Shown piece by piece: positions 53,259 to 61,581 of a DNA stretch of 64,000 nucleotides. Position numbers and translations under genes: made by a program. The notes below the pieces were generated by a model. That model saw only the letters and a list, made by a program, of their open reading frames with translations. It ran no database searches and was not told where the DNA came from. The stretch is from Aphodosoma sp045126975 (lineage in GTDB: Bacteria > Bacteroidota > Bacteroidia > Bacteroidales > Paludibacteraceae): the NCBI GenBank assembly GCA_045126975.1, contig JBGVPL010000040.1, positions 102,153 through 166,152 of the forward strand, given 5' to 3'. Position 1 is the first letter of the stretch, and every line of letters starts with the position of its first letter.

Positions 53259-54407
53259 TATAGTGCAACTCATAGGGTAGTGGTCCGAAATTTTCATTTC
53301 GCGATGTACTTTGCTACTAACGACTTCGAATTCTTTATCAACTAATATATGGTCAATAGCAAATAGCATAGCACTTTTATTATAGGTCCAATGATATCCC
53401 CAAGAGCCACCTTTGGCGTATGCATCCTGTAAATCACCACAAATTTTGTTGTATGTATATGATAACGGTACATCGTTGAAATCGCCTACAACTATTATCT
53501 TATGGTTTGTCTCCTCTTTTGCATTTTTTACAGCATCAATTTGTTGTACTCTGTTTTTTGCACCTGACACTAATCGCGAGCCGACCTTCAATCCTGCATC
53601 TATCTTTTCTTGTCTGCTATTGCCCTCAGCCATTATTTTTTTTGCTATTTCTCGGTCCTCTTGATTTAGTTTGTTCGATTCTAAATGGTTGTTTATCAGT
53701 CTTATTGTATCGTTATTTATTACAATATCTGAGTAAATACTAATATTATCAGCCGATTTATATTCAATTTTTTTCTTTTTTATTATTGGGTAACGGCTGA
53801 AAGTAGCTAAACCATTTTCTCCCCATTTGTGCTGATTCTTAAACCACAAATGGCGATAAGGATATATCGAATCAAAAAACTTCAATATCTCTTGTTTTGA
53901 AGTTCCATATCTATAAAAGTGACCAAATTCTTGCAGACATACAATATCAGCATCGCTTTCTTTTATAAATTCTGCAACTTTTTCAAAACTATTGTCTTTG
54001 TGATTATTAAATATGTGAGTGTTGAATGTTAATATTTTGATCGTTGATTGTTGACCATTTACTCGCATATTCTCCCCCTGTTTTAGGGGGAGTGCCCCAT
54101 CGTGGGAGGGGGTTAATATCTGTTGACTTTTAAAAGGCTTATTTATGGTAATGACCTTTCTCCATTGTCCGAATGTTAATACCATTACACCGCACAAAAC
54201 CAACATATATCCCCATTTTTTGAATAAAGCCCAAAATATTGTAATAAACCACATCAATAAAATCCATATAGGCATAGCCATGACAAAATAGGTAGGTAAT
54301 GCCCACTTTTCAGGCGATACCCATCCTGCCAATAATCCTAAGCCATAGCATAGCACTATCGCTCCAGTCACGGCAATCATTATATATTTCACAAAACTAC
54401 GCAGCAT
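53238..54407 (-). CDS. Membrane-anchored endonuclease/exonuclease/phosphatase family protein
   Basis: 389 residues: three hydrophobic helices at the N-terminus (about 8-28, 38-62 and 68-82), then an exo-endo-phosphatase domain with TFNTHIFNNHK, DIVCLQEFGHF, VVGDFNDVP and the closing SDHYPM motif. It resembles Bacteroidetes membrane phosphodiesterase-like proteins; substrate unknown. Residues about 97-112 (ILTPSHDGALPLKQGE) are translated from a CCCCCT/AGGGGG repeat at 54070-54113, positioned between membrane and catalytic parts. The C-terminal five residues and stop come from a 7-nt tract. Confidence 0.82.
   Translation of the reverse strand: MLRSFVKYIMIAVTGAIVLCYGLGLLAGWVSPEKWALPTYFVMAMPIWILLMWFITIFWALFKKWGYMLVLCGVMVLTFGQWRKVITINKPFKSQQILTPSHDGALPLKQGENMRVNGQQSTIKILTFNTHIFNNHKDNSFEKVAEFIKESDADIVCLQEFGHFYRYGTSKQEILKFFDSIYPYRHLWFKNQHKWGENGLATFSRYPIIKKKKIEYKSADNISIYSDIVINNDTIRLINNHLESNKLNQEDREIAKKIMAEGNSRQEKIDAGLKVGSRLVSGAKNRVQQIDAVKNAKEETNHKIIVVGDFNDVPLSYTYNKICGDLQDAYAKGGSWGYHWTYNKSAMLFAIDHILVDKEFEVVSSKVHREMKISDHYPMSCTIQLKIES
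54070..54113. repeat. In-frame CCCCCT/AGGGGG repeat
   Basis: CCCCCTgttttAGGGGG followed by GGGAGGGGG; family members at 8471-8514 (also in frame) and 33456-33500. Confidence 0.85.
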
Positions 54408-54414
54408 TTTATTT

Positions 54415-54640
54415 TAGTTAGTAGTTACTAGTTAGTAATTAGTAGTTATTAGTTATTAGTTAGTAGTTAGTAGTTACTAGTTAGTAGTTAGTAGTTACTA
54501 GTTAGTAGTTATTAGTTTCATTCCTCATTCTTCACTCCTCACTCCTCATTCCTCATTCCTCACTCCTCATTCCTCATTCCTCATTCCTCACTCCTCACTC
54601 CTCACTCCTCACTCCTCATTTCTCATTCCTCATTCCCATT
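54415..54640. repeat. Two long 7-nt repeat tracts (tagttag; cctcatt/cctcact)
   Basis: About 14 units of tagttag/tagttac (54415-54513), then about 17 units of cctcatt/cctcact (54518-54640). They fill the whole gap between the rhomboid stop and the exo-endo-phosphatase start. Confidence 0.93.
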
Positions 54641-54645
54641 CCTCA

Positions 54646-55536
54646 TTATTTCTTGCTTCTATCAAACAACTCTCTTTTCTCATCTGCTGTCAAACTCTCA
54701 TACCCACGTTGTTTTATTTTGTCTAAGATAGCATCAATAGCAGCTTCATTAGCTCGTTTTTCTTTATTGTATTCTGCATCGGTTTTCATTCGAGTAGCGG
54801 TCTGACGTCCACCTTGATTTACTTTCATCTTAGGTGTGCGTTTAAACAAATTTGTCAGCCAATTGATTACCGATGTAACAGGACGTGAATAATCTTTACC
54901 TTTTATCCATGCTTTAGCATAGAAGTAGCCTAATATAGCCCCACCGATATGTGCAAATTCACCGCCTGCATTGTTGCCTGTGATACCAAATAGGCTGATT
55001 GCAACCATGCCTGTAGCTAACCAAACTAATTTCACTTCGCCTATAAACATCAATCTGATAGGGTAGTTTGGTTGTAAAGTTGCTGCTGCCACGCAGATAG
55101 CCACAACAGCTCCCGATGCACCTAATAAATAACTATTGTGTACTGCACCTGAGAAATAGGGGAATAAATTGTACGATAATAGATACAATGCAGCTCCTGC
55201 TAATCCACCTAATATATATAGTGCTACTAATTGCTTTTGAGATATACGTTCCAAGGCAATGCGTCCAAACCAATAGAGTGAAATCATATTAAAAAATATG
55301 TGCATCACATCAGCATGTAAAAACATATATGTAATTACTCCCCATGGTTGATATAGCAAAGTCGTCAAATTAGATGGTAGTTCTAAATACGTGGTGAACA
55401 GTGTAGTGTTGATATTAAATAATATCAAAAATAGCGAAATCACCTTAATCAATACAAAAACACCCACGTTGATGTAAATCAATCGCATCAACGAAGTTCC
55501 CCTCAAATAAAAAGCTTTTATATCGTTCCAATTCAT
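54646..55536 (-). CDS. Rhomboid intramembrane serine protease
   Basis: 296 residues. Six-helix rhomboid core with catalytic Ser141 in GASGAV, His196 in AHIGG, and the HADVMHIFFNM helix (about 74-84). A C-terminal cytoplasmic tail of about 85 charged residues follows, ending in a helical ELFDRSKK. It pairs with a second rhomboid immediately upstream; tandem rhomboids are typical of Bacteroidetes. Natural substrates unknown. Confidence 0.92.
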   Translation of the reverse strand: MNWNDIKAFYLRGTSLMRLIYINVGVFVLIKVISLFLILFNINTTLFTTYLELPSNLTTLLYQPWGVITYMFLHADVMHIFFNMISLYWFGRIALERISQKQLVALYILGGLAGAALYLLSYNLFPYFSGAVHNSYLLGASGAVVAICVAAATLQPNYPIRLMFIGEVKLVWLATGMVAISLFGITGNNAGGEFAHIGGAILGYFYAKAWIKGKDYSRPVTSVINWLTNLFKRTPKMKVNQGGRQTATRMKTDAEYNKEKRANEAAIDAILDKIKQRGYESLTADEKRELFDRSKK

Positions 55537-55642
55537 GTTAAAGGTTAGAGTTTATTGGTTAAAGGTTAGAGTTTAGAAGTTATAGGTTAATTATGTATTA
55601 TTCCTTGTTCCCTATTCCTTGTTCCCTATTCCCTGTTCCTTA
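55537..55642. repeat. 7-nt repeat tract (ggttaga/gtttaga; attcctt/gttccct)
   Basis: Two different 7-nt units in succession between the rhomboid genes. Confidence 0.85.
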
Positions 55643-56416
55643 TTAATAAAGTTTTCCTTGTTTTTTCCAAATCCACAACACAATAGCACCAAATATCATA
55701 CCGCCTAAGTGAGCAAAGTGTGCCACATTGTCGAAAGCAAAGCCTGTAACTCCGAAGAATAGTTCAAATGCCGCATATATGCCTACGAAAATACGTGCTG
55801 GAATCATTATTGGTACAAACAAGAGTCCCATTCTTGCTTCTGGGAACAACCATCCGAATGCTAACAATATTCCGAACAAAGCACCCGAAGCACCCACTGT
55901 TACATGTGCATTAAATATCTGTTGTTTTAGTCTTATAACATCCATTGCTGTAGCATTGGCTATGTTTCCACCGGTGAACATACTGCTAAATGGCACTAAT
56001 GCTTCACCCGAATTTTCGGCAATAGCAGTATTCATTGCTGTTGTAATTCCGTGTAAGTCTATCATCCATGTCAATTCTTGTATAATTCCGGCTCCTATAC
56101 CTGTAACAAAGTAGAAAAACAAGAATTTTTTTGCTCCCCATACTTGTTCAAGTGTGCGACCAAACATCCATACGCCAAACATGTTGCAAAACAAGTGGCT
56201 TATGCTACTTGTGTCGTGTAAGAACATGTATGTTATGAGTTGTAGGGGATTGAATTTTTCAGAAAACCAATAATGTAATCCCAACAAATTCACCAAATCT
56301 ATGCCAAAAGTAGATGGTAAAACTTGTGATGCAACCCAGAAAAGTAGGTTGATAATCATTAAATTGAGTACAGCAGGCGGTATATTGCCTAAAAATGAAC
56401 TTCTATTGTAATTCAT
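55643..56416 (-). CDS. Rhomboid intramembrane serine protease
   Basis: 257 residues without the long tail of its neighbour. Catalytic Ser177 in GASGAL and His236 in AHLGGM; loop helix HDTSSISHLFCNM (about 67-79). An insertion of about 40 residues between helices 3 and 4 (about 118-160) is longer than in the paralogue. Upstream gene of the pair. Confidence 0.92.
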   Translation of the reverse strand: MNYNRSSFLGNIPPAVLNLMIINLLFWVASQVLPSTFGIDLVNLLGLHYWFSEKFNPLQLITYMFLHDTSSISHLFCNMFGVWMFGRTLEQVWGAKKFLFFYFVTGIGAGIIQELTWMIDLHGITTAMNTAIAENSGEALVPFSSMFTGGNIANATAMDVIRLKQQIFNAHVTVGASGALFGILLAFGWLFPEARMGLLFVPIMIPARIFVGIYAAFELFFGVTGFAFDNVAHFAHLGGMIFGAIVLWIWKKQGKLY

Positions 56417-56534
56417 ATTTTTATCGTTTATTTCGCAAATTTACTAAAAATATGCCATATTTATATGTTTTACAACATATTTTTTGTTATACTAAGTTTT
56501 TTTTATAAAAAAATACAAAAAAATATTCAAAAAA

Positions 56535-56566
56535 TTTGTCTATATCAATAATTTAATATACTTTTG
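56535..56566 (+). promoter_or_regulatory. hup promoter
   Basis: -33 TTTG (56535-56538), 20-nt spacer, -7 TACTTTTG (56559-56566). The downstream sequence GCATCGT is shared with the gdhA promoter, another highly expressed gene. Confidence 0.75.
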
Positions 56567-56623
56567 CATCGTAAAGTTATGCTTTTTTACGAACATAAAT
56601 AATAATCTTTAAATTTTTAAAAA

Positions 56624-56893
56624 ATGAACAGAACAGAACTTGCGGCTGCAGTTGCCGCTAAAGCAAATCTTACTAAAGTTGACGCTAAAAAAGCAGTTGA
56701 TGCTGCGTTAGAAGTAATTGAAGAAGCTCTTGTTGCTAACGATACAGTTGCTCTTCTTGGTTTTGGTAACTTCTCTGTTGTTGAACGTGCTGAACGTCAA
56801 GGTGTAAATCCTGCTACTGGTGCTAAAATTACTATTGCAGCTAAAAAATCTGTTAAATTTAAAGCAGGTTCTGCATTGAACGCTAAACTTTAA
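56624..56893 (+). CDS. hup: HU-family DNA-binding protein
   Basis: An 89-residue histone-like protein that bends and compacts DNA as a dimer. It opens MNRTELAAAVAAKANLTK, has the GFGNFSVVERAERQGVNPATG arm region (about 46-66) and ends with IAAKKSVKFKAGSALNAKL, the standard HU layout. Own promoter and terminator; codon use is restricted as in gdhA. Confidence 0.96.
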   Translation: MNRTELAAAVAAKANLTKVDAKKAVDAALEVIEEALVANDTVALLGFGNFSVVERAERQGVNPATGAKITIAAKKSVKFKAGSALNAKL

Positions 56894-56916
56894 TATTAGA
56901 AAGTGCTTATAATAGT

Positions 56917-56946
56917 AGAGACGCAATATTTTGCGTCTCTTTTTTA
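56917..56946 (+). terminator. hup terminator formed by a GAGACGC-family palindrome
   Basis: AGAGACGCAA/TTGCGTCTCT with a 4-nt loop and T6. Confidence 0.88.
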
Positions 56947-56951
56947 TATTT

Positions 56952-57006
56952 CAAAAGACAGAAGAACATAAAAATATAAATAATATAATTTATGTTCTTA
57001 TTGTCT
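56952..57006. repeat. AAGACA/TGTCTT palindrome after dnaJ
   Basis: AAAGACAGAAGAACATAAA and TTTATGTTCTTATTGTCTT pair imperfectly; directly after the dnaJ stop. Confidence 0.75.
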
Positions 57007-58154
57007 TATTCAAATAAATTGCGGAATCGGTTAAAGAAATTTTTTGCTGCAGAAGCATTAGGTTTCATATTTTTCGATTCACTTAATTGCTCGAATGTTT
57101 TCTTTTCGTCTGACGATAAATCTTCTGGAATATATACTCCGATGTTTACTAATAAATCGCCTGTGCCATAACGATTAACATCAGGAAGACCTTTGTTGCG
57201 TAAACGAAGCACTTTGCCTGGTTGTGTGCCTTTGTCAATTTTTACTTTTACTTTGCCATCGATAGTTGGGATTTCGACCATACCACCCAATACGGCAGTA
57301 GGTAGGTCAAGTAAAAGGTTATATATAAGGTTATTTTGGTCACGGATGAGTTCTGGATGTTTTTCTTCTTCTATTACAATCAACAAATCGCCAGGAATAC
57401 CTCCTCTACGTGCAGCATTACCTTTGCCCGACATACTGAGTTGCATGCCTTCTGCTACGCCTGCAGGAATGTTGATTGTAATTACCTCTTCTTGCATAGT
57501 TACGCCTTCGCCTTTGCAGTAAGGGCATTGGTCTTTGATAATTTTGCCTTCGCCACCACATTTAGGACAGGTAGTGCGAGTTTGCATATTGCCGAGAATT
57601 GTACGTTGTACGCGAGTTACATAGCCTGAGCCACCACATTCTGGACAAGTAGTAGTGCTATGTTCGTCTTTTGCTCCTGAGCCACCGCAGTGGGTACAAG
57701 TTACAGCTTTACGTACTTTAATTTTCTTTTCACAGCCTGTGGCAATATCTTTTAATGTCAATTTGACACGAACTCGTAAGTCAGAGCCACGATTGACACG
57801 TTGACGAGAACCACTGCCTCCGCCGAAACCGTTGAAACCACCAAAACCAAAGTGTCCACCAAATATATCGCCGAATTGCGAGAATATGTCTTCCATATTC
57901 ATACCGCCTCCGCCGAAACCTCCAGCACCACCCATGCCAGCATGACCAAATTGGTCGTAACGAGCACGTTTGTCAGGGTCGCTAAGCACTTCGTATGCCT
58001 CAGCAGCCTCTTTGAATTTCTCTTCCGCTTCTTTATCTCCTGGATTTTTATCAGGGTGATATTGAATAGCTTTTTTGCGGTATGCTTTTTTTATTTCGTC
58101 GTCAGATGCACCTTTTTGTACACCTAACACCTCATAATAATCTCTCTTTGACAT
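57006..58154 (-). CDS. dnaJ: Chaperone DnaJ
   Basis: Stimulates DnaK ATPase and delivers unfolded clients. From ATG 58154: J domain with HPD (about 33-35), Gly/Phe-rich linker (about 75-115), four zinc repeats CTHCGGSG, CPECGGSG, CPKCGGEG and CPYCKGEG (about 150-215), then the client-binding C-terminal domains. 382 residues. The longer possible frame starts in repeat DNA and is rejected. grpE lies upstream on the same strand; dnaK is elsewhere. Confidence 0.96.
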   Translation of the reverse strand: MSKRDYYEVLGVQKGASDDEIKKAYRKKAIQYHPDKNPGDKEAEEKFKEAAEAYEVLSDPDKRARYDQFGHAGMGGAGGFGGGGMNMEDIFSQFGDIFGGHFGFGGFNGFGGGSGSRQRVNRGSDLRVRVKLTLKDIATGCEKKIKVRKAVTCTHCGGSGAKDEHSTTTCPECGGSGYVTRVQRTILGNMQTRTTCPKCGGEGKIIKDQCPYCKGEGVTMQEEVITINIPAGVAEGMQLSMSGKGNAARRGGIPGDLLIVIEEEKHPELIRDQNNLIYNLLLDLPTAVLGGMVEIPTIDGKVKVKIDKGTQPGKVLRLRNKGLPDVNRYGTGDLLVNIGVYIPEDLSSDEKKTFEQLSESKNMKPNASAAKNFFNRFRNLFE

Positions 58155-58386
58155 ATGTTTTTTATTTTTTAGAAGACAAAAAGACATAAAAACAAAATTT
58201 TTGCTATGCGTATTTGTCTATTTTTTCAGGAAATATATTTCGTAATATGTTTTTGATATAAAGGTCTTGCTTTTGCTTTGCAAAATTTGTCTTTTATTCG
58301 CCAAGATAAAAACGTCAGTTTTTAGCAAGGCGTATGTCATAAAAAATGAAATTATGTTCTTTTGTCTTTCTGTCAAAAAAAAAAAA
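58155..58386. repeat. grpE-dnaJ spacer filled by AAGACA-type repeats
   Basis: 232 bp containing AAGACA/AACATAA motifs at 58168-58200 and the inverse (TTATGTTCTTTTGTCTTTC type) at 58351-58378. No ORF or promoter box recognised. Confidence 0.7.
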
Positions 58387-58941
58387 TTAATTGCCAACAA
58401 CAACTTTTGCGTGGCGGATAACTTTTTCGTTCATTGTATAACCTTTTGTAGTGCAATCTACAATTTTGTCTTTCAATTCTGGAGTAGGAGCAGGGATTGT
58501 CGTGATAGCTTCGTGGTATTCTGTGTCGAATGGAGCCTCTTTAGTTTCTATTACAGCCACGCCATTTGCTTTCATCATCGACATTACTTGATTGTAAATT
58601 AACTCAACACCTTGACGTACAGCATCTACATCTTCTGCAGTTTTCATGCTTTCTAATGCACGTTCAAAATTATCAACAATAGGCAAAAAGTCAGTGATAA
58701 TTCTTTCGCCCGCATTCTTAATTAAATCTGCTTTCTCCTTGATTGTACGTTTGCGATAGTTGTCAAAGTCTGCCATCAATCTTAAGTAACTATCATTGAT
58801 GTCGTTATATTTCTTTTCCCATTCATTCACCTCTTCTGTTACTTGATTTTCTACTTCTTCTTGAGGCGTTTGAGTTTCGTTTTGTACTTCTTGAGTTTCT
58901 TGTTGTGTCTCTTCGACTTTAGTTTCTTTTTCTTTTTTCAT
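58387..58941 (-). CDS. grpE: Nucleotide exchange factor GrpE
   Basis: Releases ADP from DnaK. A Glu/Gln-rich N-terminal region (1-40) leads into a long coiled coil (about 40-110, with YLRLMADFDNYRKRTIKEK) and the beta-domain with MMKANGVAVIETKEAPFDTEYHEAI (about 125-149). 184 residues; first gene of the grpE-dnaJ pair. Confidence 0.95.
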   Translation of the reverse strand: MKKEKETKVEETQQETQEVQNETQTPQEEVENQVTEEVNEWEKKYNDINDSYLRLMADFDNYRKRTIKEKADLIKNAGERIITDFLPIVDNFERALESMKTAEDVDAVRQGVELIYNQVMSMMKANGVAVIETKEAPFDTEYHEAITTIPAPTPELKDKIVDCTTKGYTMNEKVIRHAKVVVGN

Positions 58942-59025
58942 ATCATTGTAGAATTTATAATCTGATATTTCTTATATCAAAAACATTGCCAAATTGTAAG
59001 TGTGACATATTGGCACTATAAAAAG

Positions 59026-59053
59026 TAGAGACGCAAAATGTTGCGCCTCTACT
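59026..59053 (-). terminator. dsbD-like gene terminator formed by a GAGACGC-family palindrome
   Basis: Reverse strand GTAGAGGCGCAAC/TTGCGTCTCTAC followed by T5. Third copy of the palindrome found inside secD. Confidence 0.8.
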
Positions 59054-59077
59054 ATATAATGTAGTCAATATTGACCA

Positions 59078-61018
59078 TTATTTTTTGTAGTTGTTCAATG
59101 TTTCTTTGAGGAATTCAACGAAGTTAGCAGGATTTTCGTCGAATGCGTAAGATTTGTTGAGTGGGTTACCTTCTGCGTCGATAGCAACGTAGAATGGTTG
59201 TGCGTTAGCACCAAATTTGTTACGTTGGATGTAGCTATTTTTCTCACCTACAGTAGTGAATTCTTTTCTTACGCCACCTTCAGTTACAACGAATGGTTTA
59301 GCAAGTGGAGTACGGTCGTCAACCATCAATGTAACGAGTACGAAGTCGTTTTGCAACATACCAGCAACAGTAGGGTCAGTCCATACAGAAGCTTCCATTT
59401 TACGGCAGTTTACACAACCGAAACCTGAGAAGTCAACCAATACTGGTTTACCAGCAGTTTGAGCCATTTGCATAGCGATTTCGAAGTCGTGAGTATCAGG
59501 GTGTACTTCATTTTCATAGAGGTTGAAGTCTTGAGTTGTCAAAGGAGGAGCGAAAGCTGAAGCCGAACGACAAGGAGCACCCCACAAACCAGGTACCAAA
59601 TAGATAGCATAAGCAAATGAAATCAAAGCCAACATCATACGACCAACACCGATGCGTTCAACTTGGTCATCGTGTGGCAATGTGATTTTACCAAGGAGAT
59701 ACATACCGAGCAATGCGAAGATTACAATCCACAAAGCGAGGAATGTTTCGCGGTCGAGGATACCCCAACCGTATGCCAAGTCAGCAACTGATAAGAATTT
59801 GAGTGACAATGCAAGTTCCAAGAAACCGAGAACTACTTTTACAGAGTTCAACCAACCACCTGATTTAGGCATTGATTTCAACATAGATGGGAACATTGCG
59901 AAGATAGTAAATGGCAATGCCAATGCAATAGAGAAACCGAACATACCAACAGCAGGGCCCATCCATGAACCTTGAGCTGCTTCAACGAGCAATGTACCGA
60001 TGATAGGACCTGTACATGAGAATGAAACAAGTACAAGAGTAAATGCCATCAACAAGATTGACATGAAACCTGTAGTAGTTTCAGCTTTAGCGTCCATTTT
60101 AGATGTCCAAGATGCAGGCAATGTGATTTCGAATGCACCGAAGAATGATACTGCAAACACAACCAACATCAAGAAGAAGATGATGTTAAAGATAGCATTT
60201 GTAGAGAGAGCATTCAATGCAGAAGCACCGAAGATACCTGTTACCAAAAGACCAAGTGTCAAATAGATAATGACAATAGATGCACCGTATGTGAAAGCAT
60301 CGCGACGACCTTTAGCTTTGTCACCTGAACGTTTCAAGAAGAAAGAAACTGTCATAGGGATAATAGGCCATACGCATGGAGTAAACAATGCAATAAAACC
60401 ACCGAGGAAACCAAGGATGAAGATTGCCCACATTGATGAATCAGATGTGTTAGTTGTTTCACCAAACGCTTTCAATTGGTCGATAACTGGAGTATAGATG
60501 TCGTTTGCAGCTTCTTCAACTACATCTGTAGTAACTTCTTCTGCAATAAGCATTGGTTCGCTTGCTTTAGGGCCGAAAGCGAAGTTATAAGGGCCGAAAA
60601 GAAGGCAAGAACCAACAACTTCAGAACAAGCTTGACCTGAAACTGATACTGCTACGCCCCAATTTTCGTCCGTAATTTTAATTTTTTGTGCAAATACTGC
60701 AGTCTTTTCGAAAGAAGTAATTTCGCACTCAAACATGTTGTCAAAGATAGTGTGCGCTTCTGTTTTTACTTGAAGGTCACCTTTAAGTTCTGCGCCAACA
60801 AGATTGTTGAATTCGATTTTTGTGGCGATAGGACCTTTGTCGGTCTCTTCAAGGCCATAGATGTGCCAAGTGTCATCGATGTTTGCAGTAAGTGTAATTT
60901 CTGCAGTTTTGCCATCTTGGCTAAGTTTTGTGTCCCATTTTACAGGCTCAAGAATTTGAGCAAATGTCATGGTAATGAAGCACAATACAAGTGCTAAGGT
61001 TGAAAAAAGTTTTTTCAT
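59078..61018 (-). CDS. dsbD: DsbD-type thiol:disulfide interchange protein
   Basis: Carries electrons from cytoplasmic thioredoxin across the inner membrane to periplasmic thiols. 646 residues: signal peptide 1-20, N-terminal immunoglobulin-like DsbD alpha domain (about 22-150), eight-helix CcdA/DsbD membrane domain (about 195-480, with FTPCVWPIIPMTVSFF and SCTGPIIGTLL holding the membrane cysteines), and a thioredoxin-like domain with the Cys535-Val-Asn-Cys538 pair. The full three-domain architecture is present. Confidence 0.93.
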   Translation of the reverse strand: MKKLFSTLALVLCFITMTFAQILEPVKWDTKLSQDGKTAEITLTANIDDTWHIYGLEETDKGPIATKIEFNNLVGAELKGDLQVKTEAHTIFDNMFECEITSFEKTAVFAQKIKITDENWGVAVSVSGQACSEVVGSCLLFGPYNFAFGPKASEPMLIAEEVTTDVVEEAANDIYTPVIDQLKAFGETTNTSDSSMWAIFILGFLGGFIALFTPCVWPIIPMTVSFFLKRSGDKAKGRRDAFTYGASIVIIYLTLGLLVTGIFGASALNALSTNAIFNIIFFLMLVVFAVSFFGAFEITLPASWTSKMDAKAETTTGFMSILLMAFTLVLVSFSCTGPIIGTLLVEAAQGSWMGPAVGMFGFSIALALPFTIFAMFPSMLKSMPKSGGWLNSVKVVLGFLELALSLKFLSVADLAYGWGILDRETFLALWIVIFALLGMYLLGKITLPHDDQVERIGVGRMMLALISFAYAIYLVPGLWGAPCRSASAFAPPLTTQDFNLYENEVHPDTHDFEIAMQMAQTAGKPVLVDFSGFGCVNCRKMEASVWTDPTVAGMLQNDFVLVTLMVDDRTPLAKPFVVTEGGVRKEFTTVGEKNSYIQRNKFGANAQPFYVAIDAEGNPLNKSYAFDENPANFVEFLKETLNNYKK

Positions 61019-61060
61019 ACTTTTTGATTTAAATTATAATTTATTGTTTTAATGTTTTAA

Positions 61061-61104
61061 CTATTAACTACCAACTATCAATTACTAACTATTAGTTAGT
61101 AACT
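61061..61104. repeat. 7-nt repeat tract (ctattaa/ctatcaa)
   Basis: Units ctattaa, ctaccaa, ctatcaa, ttactaa, ctattag, ttagtaa between dsbD and the small ORF. Confidence 0.85.
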
Positions 61105-61108
61105 AATT

Positions 61109-61261
61109 TTAAGGTATCATATCGAGCATTTCGTCGTCAAAAGCATCATAATCTTCGGGAAAATCAGCACCTTGTATCAATTCGTCAAGGTCTTTATTTT
61201 CGTCTTTAATGCTTTCGTAATCAGTAGGTTCTGCTAAATTTACATGTATGTGATGTATCAT
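61109..61261 (-). CDS. 50-residue acidic small protein
   Basis: Reads MIHHIHVNLAEPTDYESIK at the start and ends FDDEMLDMIP; more than a third of the residues are Asp or Glu and there is no Cys, no membrane helix and no signal peptide. Support is indirect but good: a fully consensus promoter sits 27 bp upstream (-7 TAATTTTG 61288-61295, -33 TTG 61316-61318, spacer 20). No family recognised. It could also be a leader peptide of dsbD, 90 bp downstream. Confidence 0.6.
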   Translation of the reverse strand: MIHHIHVNLAEPTDYESIKDENKDLDELIQGADFPEDYDAFDDEMLDMIP

Positions 61262-61581
61262 AAAAACATATTTATACAATTTGGGTGCAAAATTACGAAA
61301 AAATATTCATATACACAAGAACTTAAAATAATTCATAATTCATAATTTATAATTACTCCCTTCGGTCGTGATTTTGCTACGTTCGGCAAATAAAATAAAT
61401 TTTTTTGCTCTCACTTATCGCAAAATTACTCCCTTCGGTTGTGATTTTGCTGCGTTCGGCAAATAAAATAAATTTTTTTTGCTCTCACTTATCGCAAAAT
61501 TAATAAATTTTTGCTACCTTTGTACGTTCAACTTTCAACTTTCAACTTTCAATTTTCAATTTTCAATTTTCAACTTGTATT
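61262..61581. promoter_or_regulatory. Intergenic region before cdaA
   Basis: Contains the small-ORF promoter (reverse, 61288-61318), a 7-nt tract aattcat (61330-61350), a tandem 73/74-bp duplication (61351-61497), a forward -7 TACCTTTG (61515-61522) for cdaA, and a ctttcaa/attttca 7-nt tract (61527-61575) that lies inside the cdaA 5' leader. Confidence 0.7.
61351..61497. repeat. Tandem duplication of 73/74 bp
   Basis: Two copies (61351-61423 and 61424-61497) differing at two bases and one T insertion; each contains CTCCCTTCGG and GTTCGGCAAATAAAAT. Confidence 0.93.

Noticed and set aside
54415..54640. Short regular repeats as a possible CRISPR array or iteron origin
   Set aside because: Units are 7 nt with no spacers, and the same type of tract with other units lies between many unrelated genes; no replication gene is near.
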